A stretch of 64,000 nucleotides of DNA from Agrobacterium sp. RAC06 (lineage in GTDB: Bacteria > Pseudomonadota > Alphaproteobacteria > Rhizobiales > Rhizobiaceae), in assembly GCF_001713475.1 (NCBI RefSeq), contig NZ_CP016499.1, positions 4,577,141-4,641,140 of the forward strand, in the 5' to 3' direction. This document shows, piece by piece, positions 56,549 to 64,000 of the stretch. A model generated the notes under the pieces. The model was not told where the DNA came from, made no database searches, and saw nothing but the letters and a program-made list of their open reading frames with translations. The position numbers and the translations under genes were made by a program. Numbering within the stretch: position 1 is the first letter of the stretch; each line of letters starts with the position of its first letter.

Positions 56549-57451
56549 ATGTTTGATCCGTCCCAGCTTGCCGCCCTGTCTGCCATTCTTCGGGCGGGCA
56601 GTTTCGAGCGGGCCGCCCAGATGCTGCATGTGACCCAATCGGCAATTTCCCAGCGTCTGCGGCAGCTTGAGGAACAGGTTGGCACATCGCTCGTCATCCG
56701 TTCGCAGCCATGCCGGGCGACCGAGGCCGGCGAACGCCTGTTTCGCCATGCTGAAGAGGTGCGTCTCCTGGAACAGGGTGTGCGCCGCGATCTCGGGCTT
56801 TCAACTCGCACAGGCGGCGACGCCGCCGGCTTCCCAACGCTGCGGCTTGCCGTCAATGCCGATAGCCTTGCGACCTGGTTCGTGGCAGCCATGCAGGATA
56901 TCGAGGGCGTCTTGTTCGATCTCGTCATCGACGATCAGGATCACAGTGCCGACTGGTTGAAGCGCGGCGAGGTGCGGGCTGCGATCAGCGGCTCGGCCAA
57001 ACCGGTCCAGGGATGCGATTGCCGACCGCTCGGAACGCTGCGCTATCTGGCGACCGCAAGCCCTCGGTTCATGGCGCAATGGTTCGAGGGTGACAGCGTG
57101 ACCTCGGCCAGCCTCGGCCGGGCTCCCGTCATCACCTTCAACTCCAAGGACCGGCTCCAGGTCCGCTGGGCGGAGGAGGCGCTGGGTGTCGCAACAACTG
57201 GTCCCTCGCATTGGCTGCCCTCCAGCCACGCGTTTGTCGATGCGGCCATTGCCGGCCTCGGCTGGGGCATGAACCCCGAACTGCTTGCCGGCGCCGCTCT
57301 TGCCGACGGACGTTTACGTGAAGTTGTGCCGGGAAAGCCGCTTGACGTGCCGCTCTACTGGCACGTCAGCCGCTCCGTGGCCGGGGCGATGACACCGGTC
57401 ACCGAAGCCGTGATCCGCGCGTCCGCCCGTGTCTTGCGCCCAATCCGGTGA
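56549..57451 (+). CDS. LysR-family regulator, ArgP/LysG type
   Basis: 300 aa. The winged helix-turn-helix is at 4-60 (LAALSAILRAGSFERAAQML, then TQSAISQRLRQLEEQVGTSL). The effector domain follows. ArgP/LysG proteins activate the exporter when basic amino acids are high. Position and operator support this. ArgP proteins of this type are about 297-303 aa, so the length fits. Confidence 0.88.
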   Translation: MFDPSQLAALSAILRAGSFERAAQMLHVTQSAISQRLRQLEEQVGTSLVIRSQPCRATEAGERLFRHAEEVRLLEQGVRRDLGLSTRTGGDAAGFPTLRLAVNADSLATWFVAAMQDIEGVLFDLVIDDQDHSADWLKRGEVRAAISGSAKPVQGCDCRPLGTLRYLATASPRFMAQWFEGDSVTSASLGRAPVITFNSKDRLQVRWAEEALGVATTGPSHWLPSSHAFVDAAIAGLGWGMNPELLAGAALADGRLREVVPGKPLDVPLYWHVSRSVAGAMTPVTEAVIRASARVLRPIR

Positions 57452-57525
57452 CGCCGGGCCGCCCGGGGCGGCATCTTGCTTCCCGCGCTGACAGGCCTAT
57501 CTTGTCTGAGAAGAAGGAGAGGCCC

Positions 57526-57906
57526 ATGTCCCTGAAAGAACAGACACTTGCCGTCATCGATGCCCTCAATCGGCATGACTTCGATCGGCTTCTCTCGATG
57601 TTCGAGGAGGAGGCGGTGCTCGATCTGCCGGATGGCATCCGCGTGATCGGCCATGCATCCTTCCGGGACACGCTGGCGGCCTATGTTCTGCGCCACGGCA
57701 TCACGCTGTCGGATCATGTGGTGATGGTGGATGCCGCGGGCTTTCGCGTTGCGGTGGAATGTACGCTGAACGGCTCGGACCGCCGCGACGCTGACGGCGG
57801 GGTGGACGGCGACGAGGGCCCCTATGCCCTGCCAGCCGTCCTCGTGCTTGAGCGCGAGAGCGATCTGTTCCTGCGGCTCAGCCTCTATGCGGGAACGCGC
57901 CCTTAA
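57526..57906 (+). CDS. NTF2/SnoaL-like protein, 126 aa
   Basis: The sequence MSLKEQTLAVIDALNRHDFD, then RLLSMFEEEAVLDLPDG, is a SnoaL-like cone fold. AAGGAG lies 8 bases before ATG 57526; an upstream in-frame ATG (57448) overlaps the argP end and lacks similarity. The function (isomerase, hydrolase or binding protein) is not known. Confidence 0.72.
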   Translation: MSLKEQTLAVIDALNRHDFDRLLSMFEEEAVLDLPDGIRVIGHASFRDTLAAYVLRHGITLSDHVVMVDAAGFRVAVECTLNGSDRRDADGGVDGDEGPYALPAVLVLERESDLFLRLSLYAGTRP

Positions 57907-57918
57907 GCGAGGCTCTCT

Positions 57919-58380
57919 TCAGCCGGTGCCGAGATAGGCTTCCAAGACCGTCACGATCATTGCATGGTCTTCTTCCGACTTCAGACCGGAAACGGTGATT
58001 GCGGCGACGACGCCGGTGCCTTCCACCCGGACCGGAAAGCTGCCGCCGTGATCGGCATAGTCCATGGGATCCAGGCCGATCTCCGCCGATACAATGCGGC
58101 CACGGGCGCGATTGAGCTCGCCGACCCGAAGCGATGCCTTGTGCATGCGCAGCGTCACATTGCTCTTGCGACGTGCCCAATGATCATTGTCCGGCGAGGC
58201 GCCAGGCAGGGCGGCGTGAAACAGCGTGCGGTCGGGCGTTCGGATGTCGATGACCACCGGCGCCTTCTGCGACAGGGCCAAGTCTACGATGCGCTGGCCG
58301 ACATCGAGCGCCACCCTTTCATCGAAGCTCTTGAAAACGAGCAGGCTTTCCTGTCTCTCGATGGTTTCGATCAGGCTCAT
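57919..58380 (-). CDS. UPF0303 / haem-degrading-domain protein (GlcG/HbpS type)
   Basis: 153 aa. It matches UPF0303: FDERVALDVGQRIVDLALSQ, APVVIDIRTPDRTLFHAALP, DNDHWARRKSNVTLRMHKAS and DYADHGGSFPVRVEGTGVVA. Members of the HbpS/GlcG fold bind haem or corrinoid. It converges with the NTF2-like gene 12 bases away. Confidence 0.85.
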   Translation of the reverse strand: MSLIETIERQESLLVFKSFDERVALDVGQRIVDLALSQKAPVVIDIRTPDRTLFHAALPGASPDNDHWARRKSNVTLRMHKASLRVGELNRARGRIVSAEIGLDPMDYADHGGSFPVRVEGTGVVAAITVSGLKSEEDHAMIVTVLEAYLGTG

Positions 58381-58480
58381 CTCTGTGCTCCTCCGTTTGT
58401 CGGCGCGAGACTATAGAGGGTGGTCCGGATAGGCTAGGGGCCGACGTCGGTTCTGCCCGCCGAAGCACGAAAGGATGGGC

Positions 58481-58897
58481 ATGACCATACAGAGACTGAT
58501 GATCGCCACGCGCGGGCAGGGCCTTTACGAGTTCACTGAGGCGGTGCATTCGTTCCTTGCTGACAGCGGCCTGGAAGAGGGCGTCATGACCGTCTTCGTG
58601 CGTCACACCTCCTGTTCGCTGCTGATCCAGGAGAATGCCGATCCCTCGGTGCAGGTGGACCTGAAGGCCTTTTTCCGCCGCCTCGTGCCACCGACGACGC
58701 ATCCGTCGATGGACTACATCACTCATCGCGACGAAGGGCCGGATGATATGCCGGCGCACATCAAGGCTGCGCTTCTGCCGGTGTCGCTCTCCATCCCGTA
58801 TTGCGACGGGCGCCTGCTGCTCGGGACATGGCAGGGTATCTATCTCTTCGAACACCGCGACAACCCGCATCGGCGTGAGGTCGTCTTGCATGTCTGA
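58481..58897 (+). CDS. yjbQ: YjbQ/UPF0047 family protein
   Basis: 138 aa. The pattern FVRHTSCSLLIQENADPSVQ, then HPSMDYITHRDEGPDDMPAH and CDGRLLLGTWQGIYLFEHRD, is diagnostic. The His/Glu/Asp cluster suggests metal binding; some members show weak thiamine-phosphate synthase or phosphatase-like activity. AAAGG lies 6 bases before ATG 58481 (an ATG at 58475 abuts it and is less likely). Confidence 0.9.
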   Translation: MTIQRLMIATRGQGLYEFTEAVHSFLADSGLEEGVMTVFVRHTSCSLLIQENADPSVQVDLKAFFRRLVPPTTHPSMDYITHRDEGPDDMPAHIKAALLPVSLSIPYCDGRLLLGTWQGIYLFEHRDNPHRREVVLHV

Positions 58898-59050
58898 GAC
58901 GTCGGAGTGGCTCTGCCCCGCAAGGTGAACAGTCGCTGAATGACGGATTCGGACTGCATTCAGCCAGCCGAATCTATTCTCTCCTCAATCGCTCGAAACG
59001 GCGGGATGGAAACCAAGGCGCCTGGATGCGCCAGTCCTAGGAGAGAGAAA

Positions 59051-59419
59051 ATGATCGGCATGCTTCGGAAAATCGGTCTCGCAGCCATCGTCTCGGTCAT
59101 GGCGACCACTGGCCTTGCCAGCACGGCTTCGGCCGACAGCTTCGGCTGGGGCGTCTATATCGAAGGTCCACGCCATGGCGGCCCCGGCTGGGATCGCCCG
59201 GGGCACCGCCCGGATTGGGATCGTCCCGGTTGGGATCGGCCCCGTCGCGGTGAATGCCGTCCGCATCAGGCCGTGGAAAAGGCGCGCTGGAACGGTCTGC
59301 GCCGGGCCTTCATCGCCGATGTCACGCCGCGGCGCGTGGTGGTCGCCGGTGTCCGTCACGGTGGTCGCGACCGGATGGTCTTCGCCAATGTCCGCGGCTG
59401 CCCGGTCATTCGCCACTGA
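59051..59419 (+). CDS. Secreted small protein with DRPGWDRP repeats
   Basis: 122 aa. Signal peptide MIGMLRKIGLAAIVSVMATT, ending TASA, is cut before DSFGW. The mature protein has an imperfect Trp/Asp/Arg/Pro/Gly repeat (about 47-66; GWDRPGHRPDWDRPGWDRP) and a basic C-terminus with RHGGRDRMVFANVRGCPVIR. Two cysteines may form a disulphide. The tail resembles small BA14K-like or PRC-type envelope proteins but no family is certain. GGAGAGAG lies 4-8 bases before ATG 59051. Confidence 0.68.
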   Translation: MIGMLRKIGLAAIVSVMATTGLASTASADSFGWGVYIEGPRHGGPGWDRPGHRPDWDRPGWDRPRRGECRPHQAVEKARWNGLRRAFIADVTPRRVVVAGVRHGGRDRMVFANVRGCPVIRH

Positions 59420-59482
59420 CGCCATGGCTGCGGAGCCGATCGGCTTTCGCCCGAACGCTTGAGCCTTGATCGCCCGCTGCCC

Positions 59483-59533
59483 GGGCCATGCAACAAGGGG
59501 CCAGACAAGACCCCGGCTGCATGGCCCGACTTT
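59483..59533 (+). terminator. Terminator of the secreted protein gene
   Basis: GGGCCATGCA (59483-59492) pairs with TGCATGGCCC (59518-59527); an inner GGGG/CCCC stem (59497-59500, 59511-59514) extends it. TTTTT follows the gap GAC. Confidence 0.75.
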
Positions 59534-59600
59534 TTCATATCGGTTGATCCCGATGCCTTGAAGACGCCCGAATCGATTGCCATATCAGCATCAACCCGCT

Positions 59601-59655
59601 GGTCCGGGCCCCTCTGGCAAGAGCCTCCGGCGCTCTTGCGATGTCGGACCTTTTT
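59601..59655 (+). terminator. Second structured terminator not attached to a known gene
   Basis: GGTCCG (59601-59606) pairs with CGGACC (59645-59650), followed by TTTTT; inside is an 8-bp stem GCAAGAGC/GCTCTTGC (59617-59624, 59632-59639). Only about 68 bases separate it from the preceding terminator, with no ORF between. It may end a small RNA. Confidence 0.55.
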
Positions 59656-59685
59656 CGACACCGCTGCCGGTCCAAGGACCAATCC

Positions 59686-59832
59686 ATGAGACACCACCAC
59701 TCCATCCTGATTTCACCGGGTCGTTTCCCGGCACATGACGCCGCTCATCCGCGCCCGGGCATGCCGAAGCCGCGCATTGCTCTGCCGAGCCCTCTTGCTC
59801 AGTCGTCGGCAAGGTCGGAGACCGCCCGATGA
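59686..59832 (+). CDS. Small ORF, 48 aa, overlapping the next gene
   Basis: ATG 59686 has AAGGA (59674-59678) 7 bases upstream. The product (MRHHHSILISPGRFPAHDAA, then HPRPGMPKPR...) is basic and proline-rich, with no membrane segment. Its stop overlaps the ATG of the next gene (ATGA at 59829), which suggests translational coupling. Unknown function. Confidence 0.45.
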   Translation: MRHHHSILISPGRFPAHDAAHPRPGMPKPRIALPSPLAQSSARSETAR

Positions 59833-60131
59833 TCGGCGAATGGATTGCAGCGCTTTTTGCCGCCTTCGTCATCGATCCTGTCGAGGCAGATATTCGCCAG
59901 AGGCTCGAGGAGATGCAGGCGCCCGTGCAGGTCGTCGCCCAGGTGGGTGACTGTCTTCGCACCACCGGTCCCATGCTTGTCGACCGCGCGAGCGGGGACC
60001 TGTGGTGGGCTGCCACGACGGCGATATCGGTGACAACCGGCCTTACAAGCCCGGCGGAATTGCTCGATGCCGACAACCCGGCTTGCGCGCCCATTGCCGG
60101 CTATCTCATCTCCGCGGACGCGGAAGCCTGA
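59829..60131 (+). CDS. Hypothetical protein, 100 aa
   Basis: An N-terminal hydrophobic segment (IGEWIAALFAAFVIDPVEAD) looks like a weak signal or anchor, followed by RLEEMQAPVQVVAQVGDCLR and a Ser/Thr/Ala-rich middle. Two cysteines (DCLR and ACAP) may pair. I recognise no family. It starts within the stop of the 48-aa ORF and precedes the DUF1476 gene by 3 bases, so it is probably in one operon with it. Confidence 0.55.
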   Translation: MIGEWIAALFAAFVIDPVEADIRQRLEEMQAPVQVVAQVGDCLRTTGPMLVDRASGDLWWAATTAISVTTGLTSPAELLDADNPACAPIAGYLISADAEA

Positions 60132-60134
60132 TTC

Positions 60135-60479
60135 ATGACCGAGGAGGAAAATCGATCCATGCCGCTCACCATTGTTAAAGCCGCCGCCCAATCCGCTCAC
60201 CCGCATGAAGAGGACGGGCTTGGCAGCATCCGTGCCCGGCGCAATCTGCTCGCCGGCTACTGGGCGGGCTCGCTGATCGGCTTTACCGGCGACGACCTCG
60301 GGCGCTACGCCCGGGATCTGCACGCCGTCGATCATGTCGTGGCAGGTGACAGCGACGTGATCGCGCGGCTGTCGCGGGATCTGGCGACCGCCGGACACCA
60401 GACCAGCAAGGCCGATATCGAGGCGGCGCTGCGCCGCTTTCATGCCCAGGCACTGAAGGACACCGGCTGCACCGAATAG
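60135..60479 (+). CDS. DUF1476 protein (ATPase inhibitor zeta-like paralogue)
   Basis: 114 aa. The core GSIRARRNLLAGYWAGSLIG, then TGDDLGRYARDLHAVDHVVA and VIARLSRDLATAG, matches DUF1476, the alphaproteobacterial zeta subunit that inhibits F1-ATPase. The usual N-terminal inhibitory stretch (DDREKAFEAKF-like) is missing or replaced by HPHEEDG. It is therefore a diverged paralogue whose inhibition is uncertain. ATG 60159 (AGGAGG 11 bases upstream) is an alternative start. Confidence 0.75.
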   Translation: MTEEENRSMPLTIVKAAAQSAHPHEEDGLGSIRARRNLLAGYWAGSLIGFTGDDLGRYARDLHAVDHVVAGDSDVIARLSRDLATAGHQTSKADIEAALRRFHAQALKDTGCTE

Positions 60480-60586
60480 CAGCCGGCACTCTTCTTACAC
60501 TGATCCTCCGATCTTGCGTTGTGTCCGGCGCAAGACGCGCTACACTCCCCTTGTCACCATAGACGGGCTTTGGGAGGAGCAAATCA

Positions 60587-60958
60587 ATGAGACGCATGTG
60601 GCCGGAGGAGTTCAGTTCGTTGCTCGACGGTGCGGAGGAGGTCACGCTGACCAGTCCCGCCCGAACCCGTGAGGACGGCTCGCACAGCGAAGCGATCCGT
60701 CGTCAGGCCCTCAAGGTGCGCCTGACGCAGGCCGACTTCGAGCGCATCTGGCCACTTGCGGAAGCGCGCTATCGCCTGCAGGGCCAATATGCCGGCAAGG
60801 CGATCACACTCATCGTCAACAATCCCCACTACAGCCAGTGGCATCCCGCAGACGGCGGTGAAGTCGATAGCGTCTCCGACAGTGGTCGCAGCTATTCGAC
60901 GCGTCATTTCATCGTGCATTTCCTGCTCGACGATGTGCGGGAGACGGCAGACGCCTGA
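60587..60958 (+). CDS. Hypothetical protein, 123 aa
   Basis: GGGAGGAG lies 5-12 bases before the ATG, and codon use is normal, so the gene is real. The sequence MRRMWPEEFSSLLDGAEEVT, then RLTQADFERIWPLAEARYRL, and NNPHYSQWHPADGG is soluble and mixed alpha/beta. No family is recognised. No membrane segment or signal peptide. Confidence 0.65.
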   Translation: MRRMWPEEFSSLLDGAEEVTLTSPARTREDGSHSEAIRRQALKVRLTQADFERIWPLAEARYRLQGQYAGKAITLIVNNPHYSQWHPADGGEVDSVSDSGRSYSTRHFIVHFLLDDVRETADA

Positions 60959-61082
60959 GGACGTCCCTGGCTGATGGGAGATTTGGTGGGCCCGGAGGGC
61001 CTGCCGAATCTAGATGATTTCAACCTGTTATGTGTGCATGGGCAAATTCCAGGTGTGAGGAAAATCAGTTGCTTAATCGAAT

Positions 61083-61531
61083 ATGGCGGCTGATCTGAAG
61101 CCCATCCGATCAGAAGTGGATTACGACGCAGCTCTTGCCGAAGTCGAAACCTTGTGGGGAGCAAAAGCTGGCACCCCAGAAGGAGCTGGTTGGATATTCT
61201 GGCGACCCTCATCGACGCCTACGAAGCAAAGATTTATCCCATGGATCCCCCCGATCCGGTGGAAGCAATCCGTTTTCTGATGGAGCAGCAAGGTTTGACC
61301 CGCAAGGATCTCGAACCGATGATTGGACCGCGTAACAGTGTAGCAGATGTCCTGAACCGCAAGCGAAGCCTGTCGATCGACATGATCCGCAAACTTCACG
61401 CTCGATTGGGTATATCCGCAAAAGTCCTGATCAAGCCGAGTAGGTGGCAAGGTCGCCTGAGCGGGTTCTGTTTCGCCAACGGTTTCTTCTCGGCGTGGAC
61501 CAACACATCAGTCACACTGACTGACGTGTAG
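61083..61531 (+). pseudogene. HigA-like antitoxin gene with a frameshift
   Basis: The frame from ATG 61083 reads MAADLKPIRSEVDYDAALAE, then VETLWGAKAGTPEG, the start of HigA-type XRE antitoxins. Near 61185-61195 the homology moves to another frame, LDILATLIDAYEAKIYPMDP, then PVEAIRFLMEQQGLTRKDLE and the helix-turn-helix NSVADVLNRKRSLSIDMIRK. GCTGG seems to replace an ancestral six-base GACCGG, a one-base loss. The C-terminus after LIKPSR is not homologous. No HigB toxin gene is next to it. It is a broken orphan, unless the shift is a sequencing error. Confidence 0.75.
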
Positions 61532-61576
61532 GAAGCCGGGAAGGGCCCATGTGATGATGGGCGTCGCCCTTGCTGC

Positions 61577-62018
61577 TCAAGACAGCTGTACGAAATGCCC
61601 CTTGCTGACTTCGCGGTACTCGCGGCGGGGCGGTGTATAGCCGGTTGGCCGAACCGGGCTTTTCAATTCTTCGATGGCCGCGCTGCGCCTCAGGCCACGG
61701 CGCTCGGGATCGGGAACCGGCACGGCTGCCAACAGCTTTTTTGTGTAGTCATGCTGCGGGTTGTCGAAGATCGCGGCGCGGGGGCCGATCTCGACGATTT
61801 CGCCTAGATACATGACGGCAACCCGGTGGCTGATCCGCTCGACCACAGCCATGTCATGGCTGATGAACAGGAAGGCGAGATTGAATTCTTCCTGCAGGTC
61901 CATCAGCAAGTTGCACACCTGCGCCTTGATCGAGACATCAAGCGCCGACACGCTTTCGTCGGCCACGATGACTTTCGGATTAAGCGATAGAGCGCGGGCG
62001 ATCGCGATGCGCTGGCGC
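61577..62018 (-). pseudogene. C-terminal fragment of a dipeptide/glutathione ABC transporter ATPase
   Basis: Read on the minus strand from about 62018, it contains [20 protein letters not shown], then [20 protein letters not shown], Walker B (VIVADE), and the switch His (LFISHDM), ending with the oligopeptide-type tail [20 protein letters not shown]. Walker A and the complete signature SGGQ are absent: it is cut at GCGTRQR. This is half of a GsiA/DppF-type gene, joined at 62012-62020 to a different gene. Confidence 0.85.
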
Positions 62019-62194
62019 GTGCCGCATCCGACCTCGGCTATGGCGTGACTGTCGTCCATGATGCCATCGCAACCCGTGATCTGGAGCTTGACGGCAGGAC
62101 GGTCTCCGCAGCCGACGTCCATGCGTCTTTCATGGCGGCGCTTGCATTTGCCTATACGAATGTCGTGAGCGCGGATGAGTATCTCAACAGCTGA
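62012..62194 (+). pseudogene. C-terminal fragment of an isochorismatase-family hydrolase
   Basis: On the plus strand the frame ending at TGA 62192-62194 reads [20 protein letters not shown], then [20 protein letters not shown] and [12 protein letters not shown]. This is the conserved C-terminal part of cysteine hydrolases of the isochorismatase family (strand, DACATRD-like loop, final helix). The N-terminal two thirds, with the catalytic Asp/Lys/Cys, are missing at the junction. Confidence 0.78.
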
Positions 62195-62201
62195 AACATG
62201 A

Positions 62202-62229
62202 ACAAGGCCGGGGAGTTCCCCGGCCTTGT
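62202..62229. terminator. Bidirectional hairpin terminator
   Basis: ACAAGGCCGGGG (62202-62213), AGTT, CCCCGGCCTTGT (62218-62229): a 12-bp perfect stem. It separates the fragment from the ggt gene. Confidence 0.8.
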
Positions 62230-62286
62230 GGTATTCTGCGATCCGTTGCGGATGACGACATTTGGTATGAGATGGCCTGCGGGCTC

Positions 62287-63882
62287 TCAATAGCCCAGAG
62301 CAATCCCATCCTTACGGGGTTCAGATGCGCCCAACAGGGTGCCGTTCTCCCAATCGATCCGCACGACCTGCGCGCCGCCGATCGGATCTTCAGCCGGCAC
62401 GATCTCGAAGCCACGGCGGGTCAGCTCGGCCTTGGTCTCCGAGGGAACGGTGTGCTCGGCCTCGACGCGCGGGACCTTGCCGCCAACCGGGATCAGGCGC
62501 GGCAGGTCGATCGCATCCTGCATGTCCATGTCGTAGTCGACCACCTTCGAAATCAGATGGGCATGGCCCATGGCCTGGTAGTAGCCGCCCATGACGCCGA
62601 AGGACATTTCCGTGCGGCCGTCGCGTGTCACCATGCCGGGAATGATGGTGTGCAGCGGACGCTTTTCCGGCGCGATCATGTTGGGATGACCGCGCTTGAG
62701 CGTGAAGCTTTGACCACGGTTGTGGAGGATGACGCCCGAGCCCGGCGCGACGAGGCCGGTGCCGAAGCTGTCGAAGATCGAATTGATGAAGCTGACCGCA
62801 TTGCGGTCTTCGTCGACGATCGAAATGTAGACGGTGTCGCGATGGAGCGGCATCTCGAAATCAGGCAGTTCGGTCAGTGCCCGGGTCAGGTCTATCTTTT
62901 CGGCCAGTCCCCGCGCGAAGTCGGCCGAAAGGAGTTCATCGATTGGCACATTTGCCTTGGCCGGATCGGCGATCCAGGCGTCGCGCGCGGCATAGGCGAG
63001 GCGGGTAGCCTCGATTTCCAGATGCAGCCGGTCGGGTGACTGGGGGGCGAGCGAATTGTCGAAGCAGGAAAGGATATTGAGGATCAGCAGCGCGATGATG
63101 CCCTGGCCGTTCGGCGGGCATTCGTGCACGGTGTAGCCGCGGAAGTCGGTCGTCACAGGGTTCACGTATTCGCCCTGGGCTGCCGCAAAATCCTCCAGGC
63201 TGTGGAGGCCGCCATGGGCGTTGAGATGCGCCACCATGTCTTCGGCGACGGATCCCTTGTAGAAGCCGTCGCGGCCTTCGGCGGCAATCTTGCGGAGCGT
63301 TGCTGCAAGCTTCGGCTGGCGGTGCGTTTCTCCGATGCGCGGTGCGCGGCCGCCGGGTAAGAAGATCTCGGCTGCTGCCTTGTCTGCGGCGAGAAGCTTC
63401 TCTTCTTTCTTCCAGTCGCGATGGACGCGCGGCGAAATGGCATAGCCCTCTTCGGCATAGCGAATGGCGGGTGCAAGAACCTCGGCGAAGGATAAGCGCC
63501 CGTGGTCGGCATGCAGTCGGGTCCAGGCGTCAATGGCGCCGGGGATGGTGACGGCGGATGGGGACTGGCGCGGGACTTCGGTCAAGCCGCGCTCTTCGAA
63601 CCAGTCGATCGTCAGCGCCTTCGGCGTGCGGCCGGAGCCGTTGTAGGCGATGACCTCTGCGCCGCCTTTCGGAGCGTACAACGCAAAACAATCGCCACCG
63701 ATGCCGGTTGAGCCCGGTTCGACCACGCATTGCACGGCGCAGGCAGCAATCGCTGCATCCATGGCATTGCCACCGGCCTGCAGAATGTTGATGGCCGTTA
63801 ATGTGGCATAGGGGTGAGAGGTCGCGGCCATGGCCTTGGCCGAGACGGCCACCGATCGCGTCGGTTTCTCGAAATTGCGCAT
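62287..63882 (-). CDS. ggt: Gamma-glutamyltransferase family protein
   Basis: 531 aa. The Ntn-hydrolase precursor has its likely nucleophilic Thr in [20 protein letters not shown], followed by [12 protein letters not shown] and [10 protein letters not shown] (oxyanion region). The N-terminal half has [20 protein letters not shown]. It hydrolyses or transfers gamma-glutamyl groups, usually in the periplasm. No obvious signal peptide is seen, so location is uncertain; cytoplasmic YwrD-type relatives exist. GAGGAG lies 10 bases before ATG 63882. It is downstream of an ABC permease gene on the same strand. Confidence 0.87.
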   Translation of the reverse strand: MRNFEKPTRSVAVSAKAMAATSHPYATLTAINILQAGGNAMDAAIAACAVQCVVEPGSTGIGGDCFALYAPKGGAEVIAYNGSGRTPKALTIDWFEERGLTEVPRQSPSAVTIPGAIDAWTRLHADHGRLSFAEVLAPAIRYAEEGYAISPRVHRDWKKEEKLLAADKAAAEIFLPGGRAPRIGETHRQPKLAATLRKIAAEGRDGFYKGSVAEDMVAHLNAHGGLHSLEDFAAAQGEYVNPVTTDFRGYTVHECPPNGQGIIALLILNILSCFDNSLAPQSPDRLHLEIEATRLAYAARDAWIADPAKANVPIDELLSADFARGLAEKIDLTRALTELPDFEMPLHRDTVYISIVDEDRNAVSFINSIFDSFGTGLVAPGSGVILHNRGQSFTLKRGHPNMIAPEKRPLHTIIPGMVTRDGRTEMSFGVMGGYYQAMGHAHLISKVVDYDMDMQDAIDLPRLIPVGGKVPRVEAEHTVPSETKAELTRRGFEIVPAEDPIGGAQVVRIDWENGTLLGASEPRKDGIALGY

Positions 63883-63919
63883 CCTTGTCAGTCTCCTCGT
63901 ATTCTCTTGTGCCACGACT

Positions 63920-64000
63920 TCAGCCGCGGGATCTGTATGGTGTCATGCGGATCTCCAGGAAGGCTAGTGCCCGGACGATCAGGAAGTTGATGAAAAGATA
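63920..64000 (-). CDS. C-terminus of an amino-acid ABC transporter permease (truncated by the window edge)
   Basis: On the minus strand the frame entering at 64000 reads YLFINFLIVRALAFLEIRMT, PYRSRG, then TGA at 63922-63920. The pattern of the last transmembrane helix and Arg-rich end is that of His/Glu/Gln/Arg/opine-family permeases. It stops 37 bases before the ggt start, so a peptide or amino-acid uptake operon feeding gamma-glutamyltransferase is plausible. Confidence 0.6.
   Translation of the reverse strand, partial: YLFINFLIVRALAFLEIRMTPYRSRG

Noticed and set aside
60984..61007. tRNA-3'-end-like string (minus strand ends CCGGGCCCACCA)
   Set aside because: The upstream bases do not form a T-arm or any cloverleaf, so it is neither a tRNA gene nor a supportable attachment site.

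Overview
The window is about 64 kb of a high-GC alphaproteobacterial chromosome, most likely from the family Rhizobiaceae (Rhizobium/Agrobacterium/Sinorhizobium relatives). Three things point there: the order trxB - LsrB-like LysR gene - AbcR-like small RNA - ArsR gene, with lrp, a LpcC/LpsB-type core glycosyltransferase and greA next to trxB; carA, carB, yqeY, dnaG and rpoD close together; and rhizobial families such as BA14K, OpgC and DUF1476. There is no rRNA, tRNA, CRISPR array, intact insertion sequence or prophage. Most of the region is core chromosome, with accessory islets between housekeeping genes.

Layout. 0-9 kb: start of a MarR regulator, a metallo-beta-lactamase hydrolase, BA14K and cold-shock proteins, an aspartate aminotransferase flanked by two paralogous PQQ-type sugar dehydrogenases, and an OpgC-type membrane acyltransferase. 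9-16.3 kb: redox and regulatory genes (LysR/epimerase pair, old yellow enzyme with an ArsR regulator, LsrB-like regulator, trxB, lrp) and an AbcR-type sRNA. 16.3-25 kb: two LPS-core glycosyltransferases and greA, a LexA-boxed radical-SAM/UdgX operon, and a two-component system. 25-36 kb: a decayed MFS gene, small transporters, carB followed by a DUF4258/DUF2283 pair, a PAP2 enzyme and a methyl-accepting chemotaxis protein. 36-46 kb: amidase, zinc alcohol dehydrogenase, GST, a membrane-bound LytTR regulator facing a DUF2306 gene, a zinc peptidase, a MATE exporter behind an intrinsic terminator, carA and yqeY. 46-54 kb: BrnTA, dnaG, a class III adenylate cyclase, rpoD, and a VapBC locus whose toxin gene carries a stop codon. 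54-64 kb: peptidase/amidohydrolase, LysE/ArgP pair, small conserved proteins, a DUF1476 paralogue, then a scar of pseudogenes (frameshifted HigA-like gene, ABC ATPase fragment joined to an isochorismatase fragment), gamma-glutamyltransferase and the end of an ABC permease gene.

How the genes work together. CarA and CarB make carbamoyl phosphate from two loci 13 kb apart. TrxB, OYE, GST and GGT are thiol and electrophile functions. DnaG and RpoD are the macromolecular-synthesis core. The strongest candidate for a poorly described system is the radical-SAM/UdgX operon at 19.1-21.8 kb. It has a perfect GTTC-N7-GTTC LexA box over its promoter, an almost leaderless transcript, and a UdgX with the KRRIH loop that covalently captures uracil-DNA. 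Two RNA-level elements are also notable: a single AbcR-like sRNA behind a triple ATGCAT promoter, and a strong terminator just in front of the MATE start codon.
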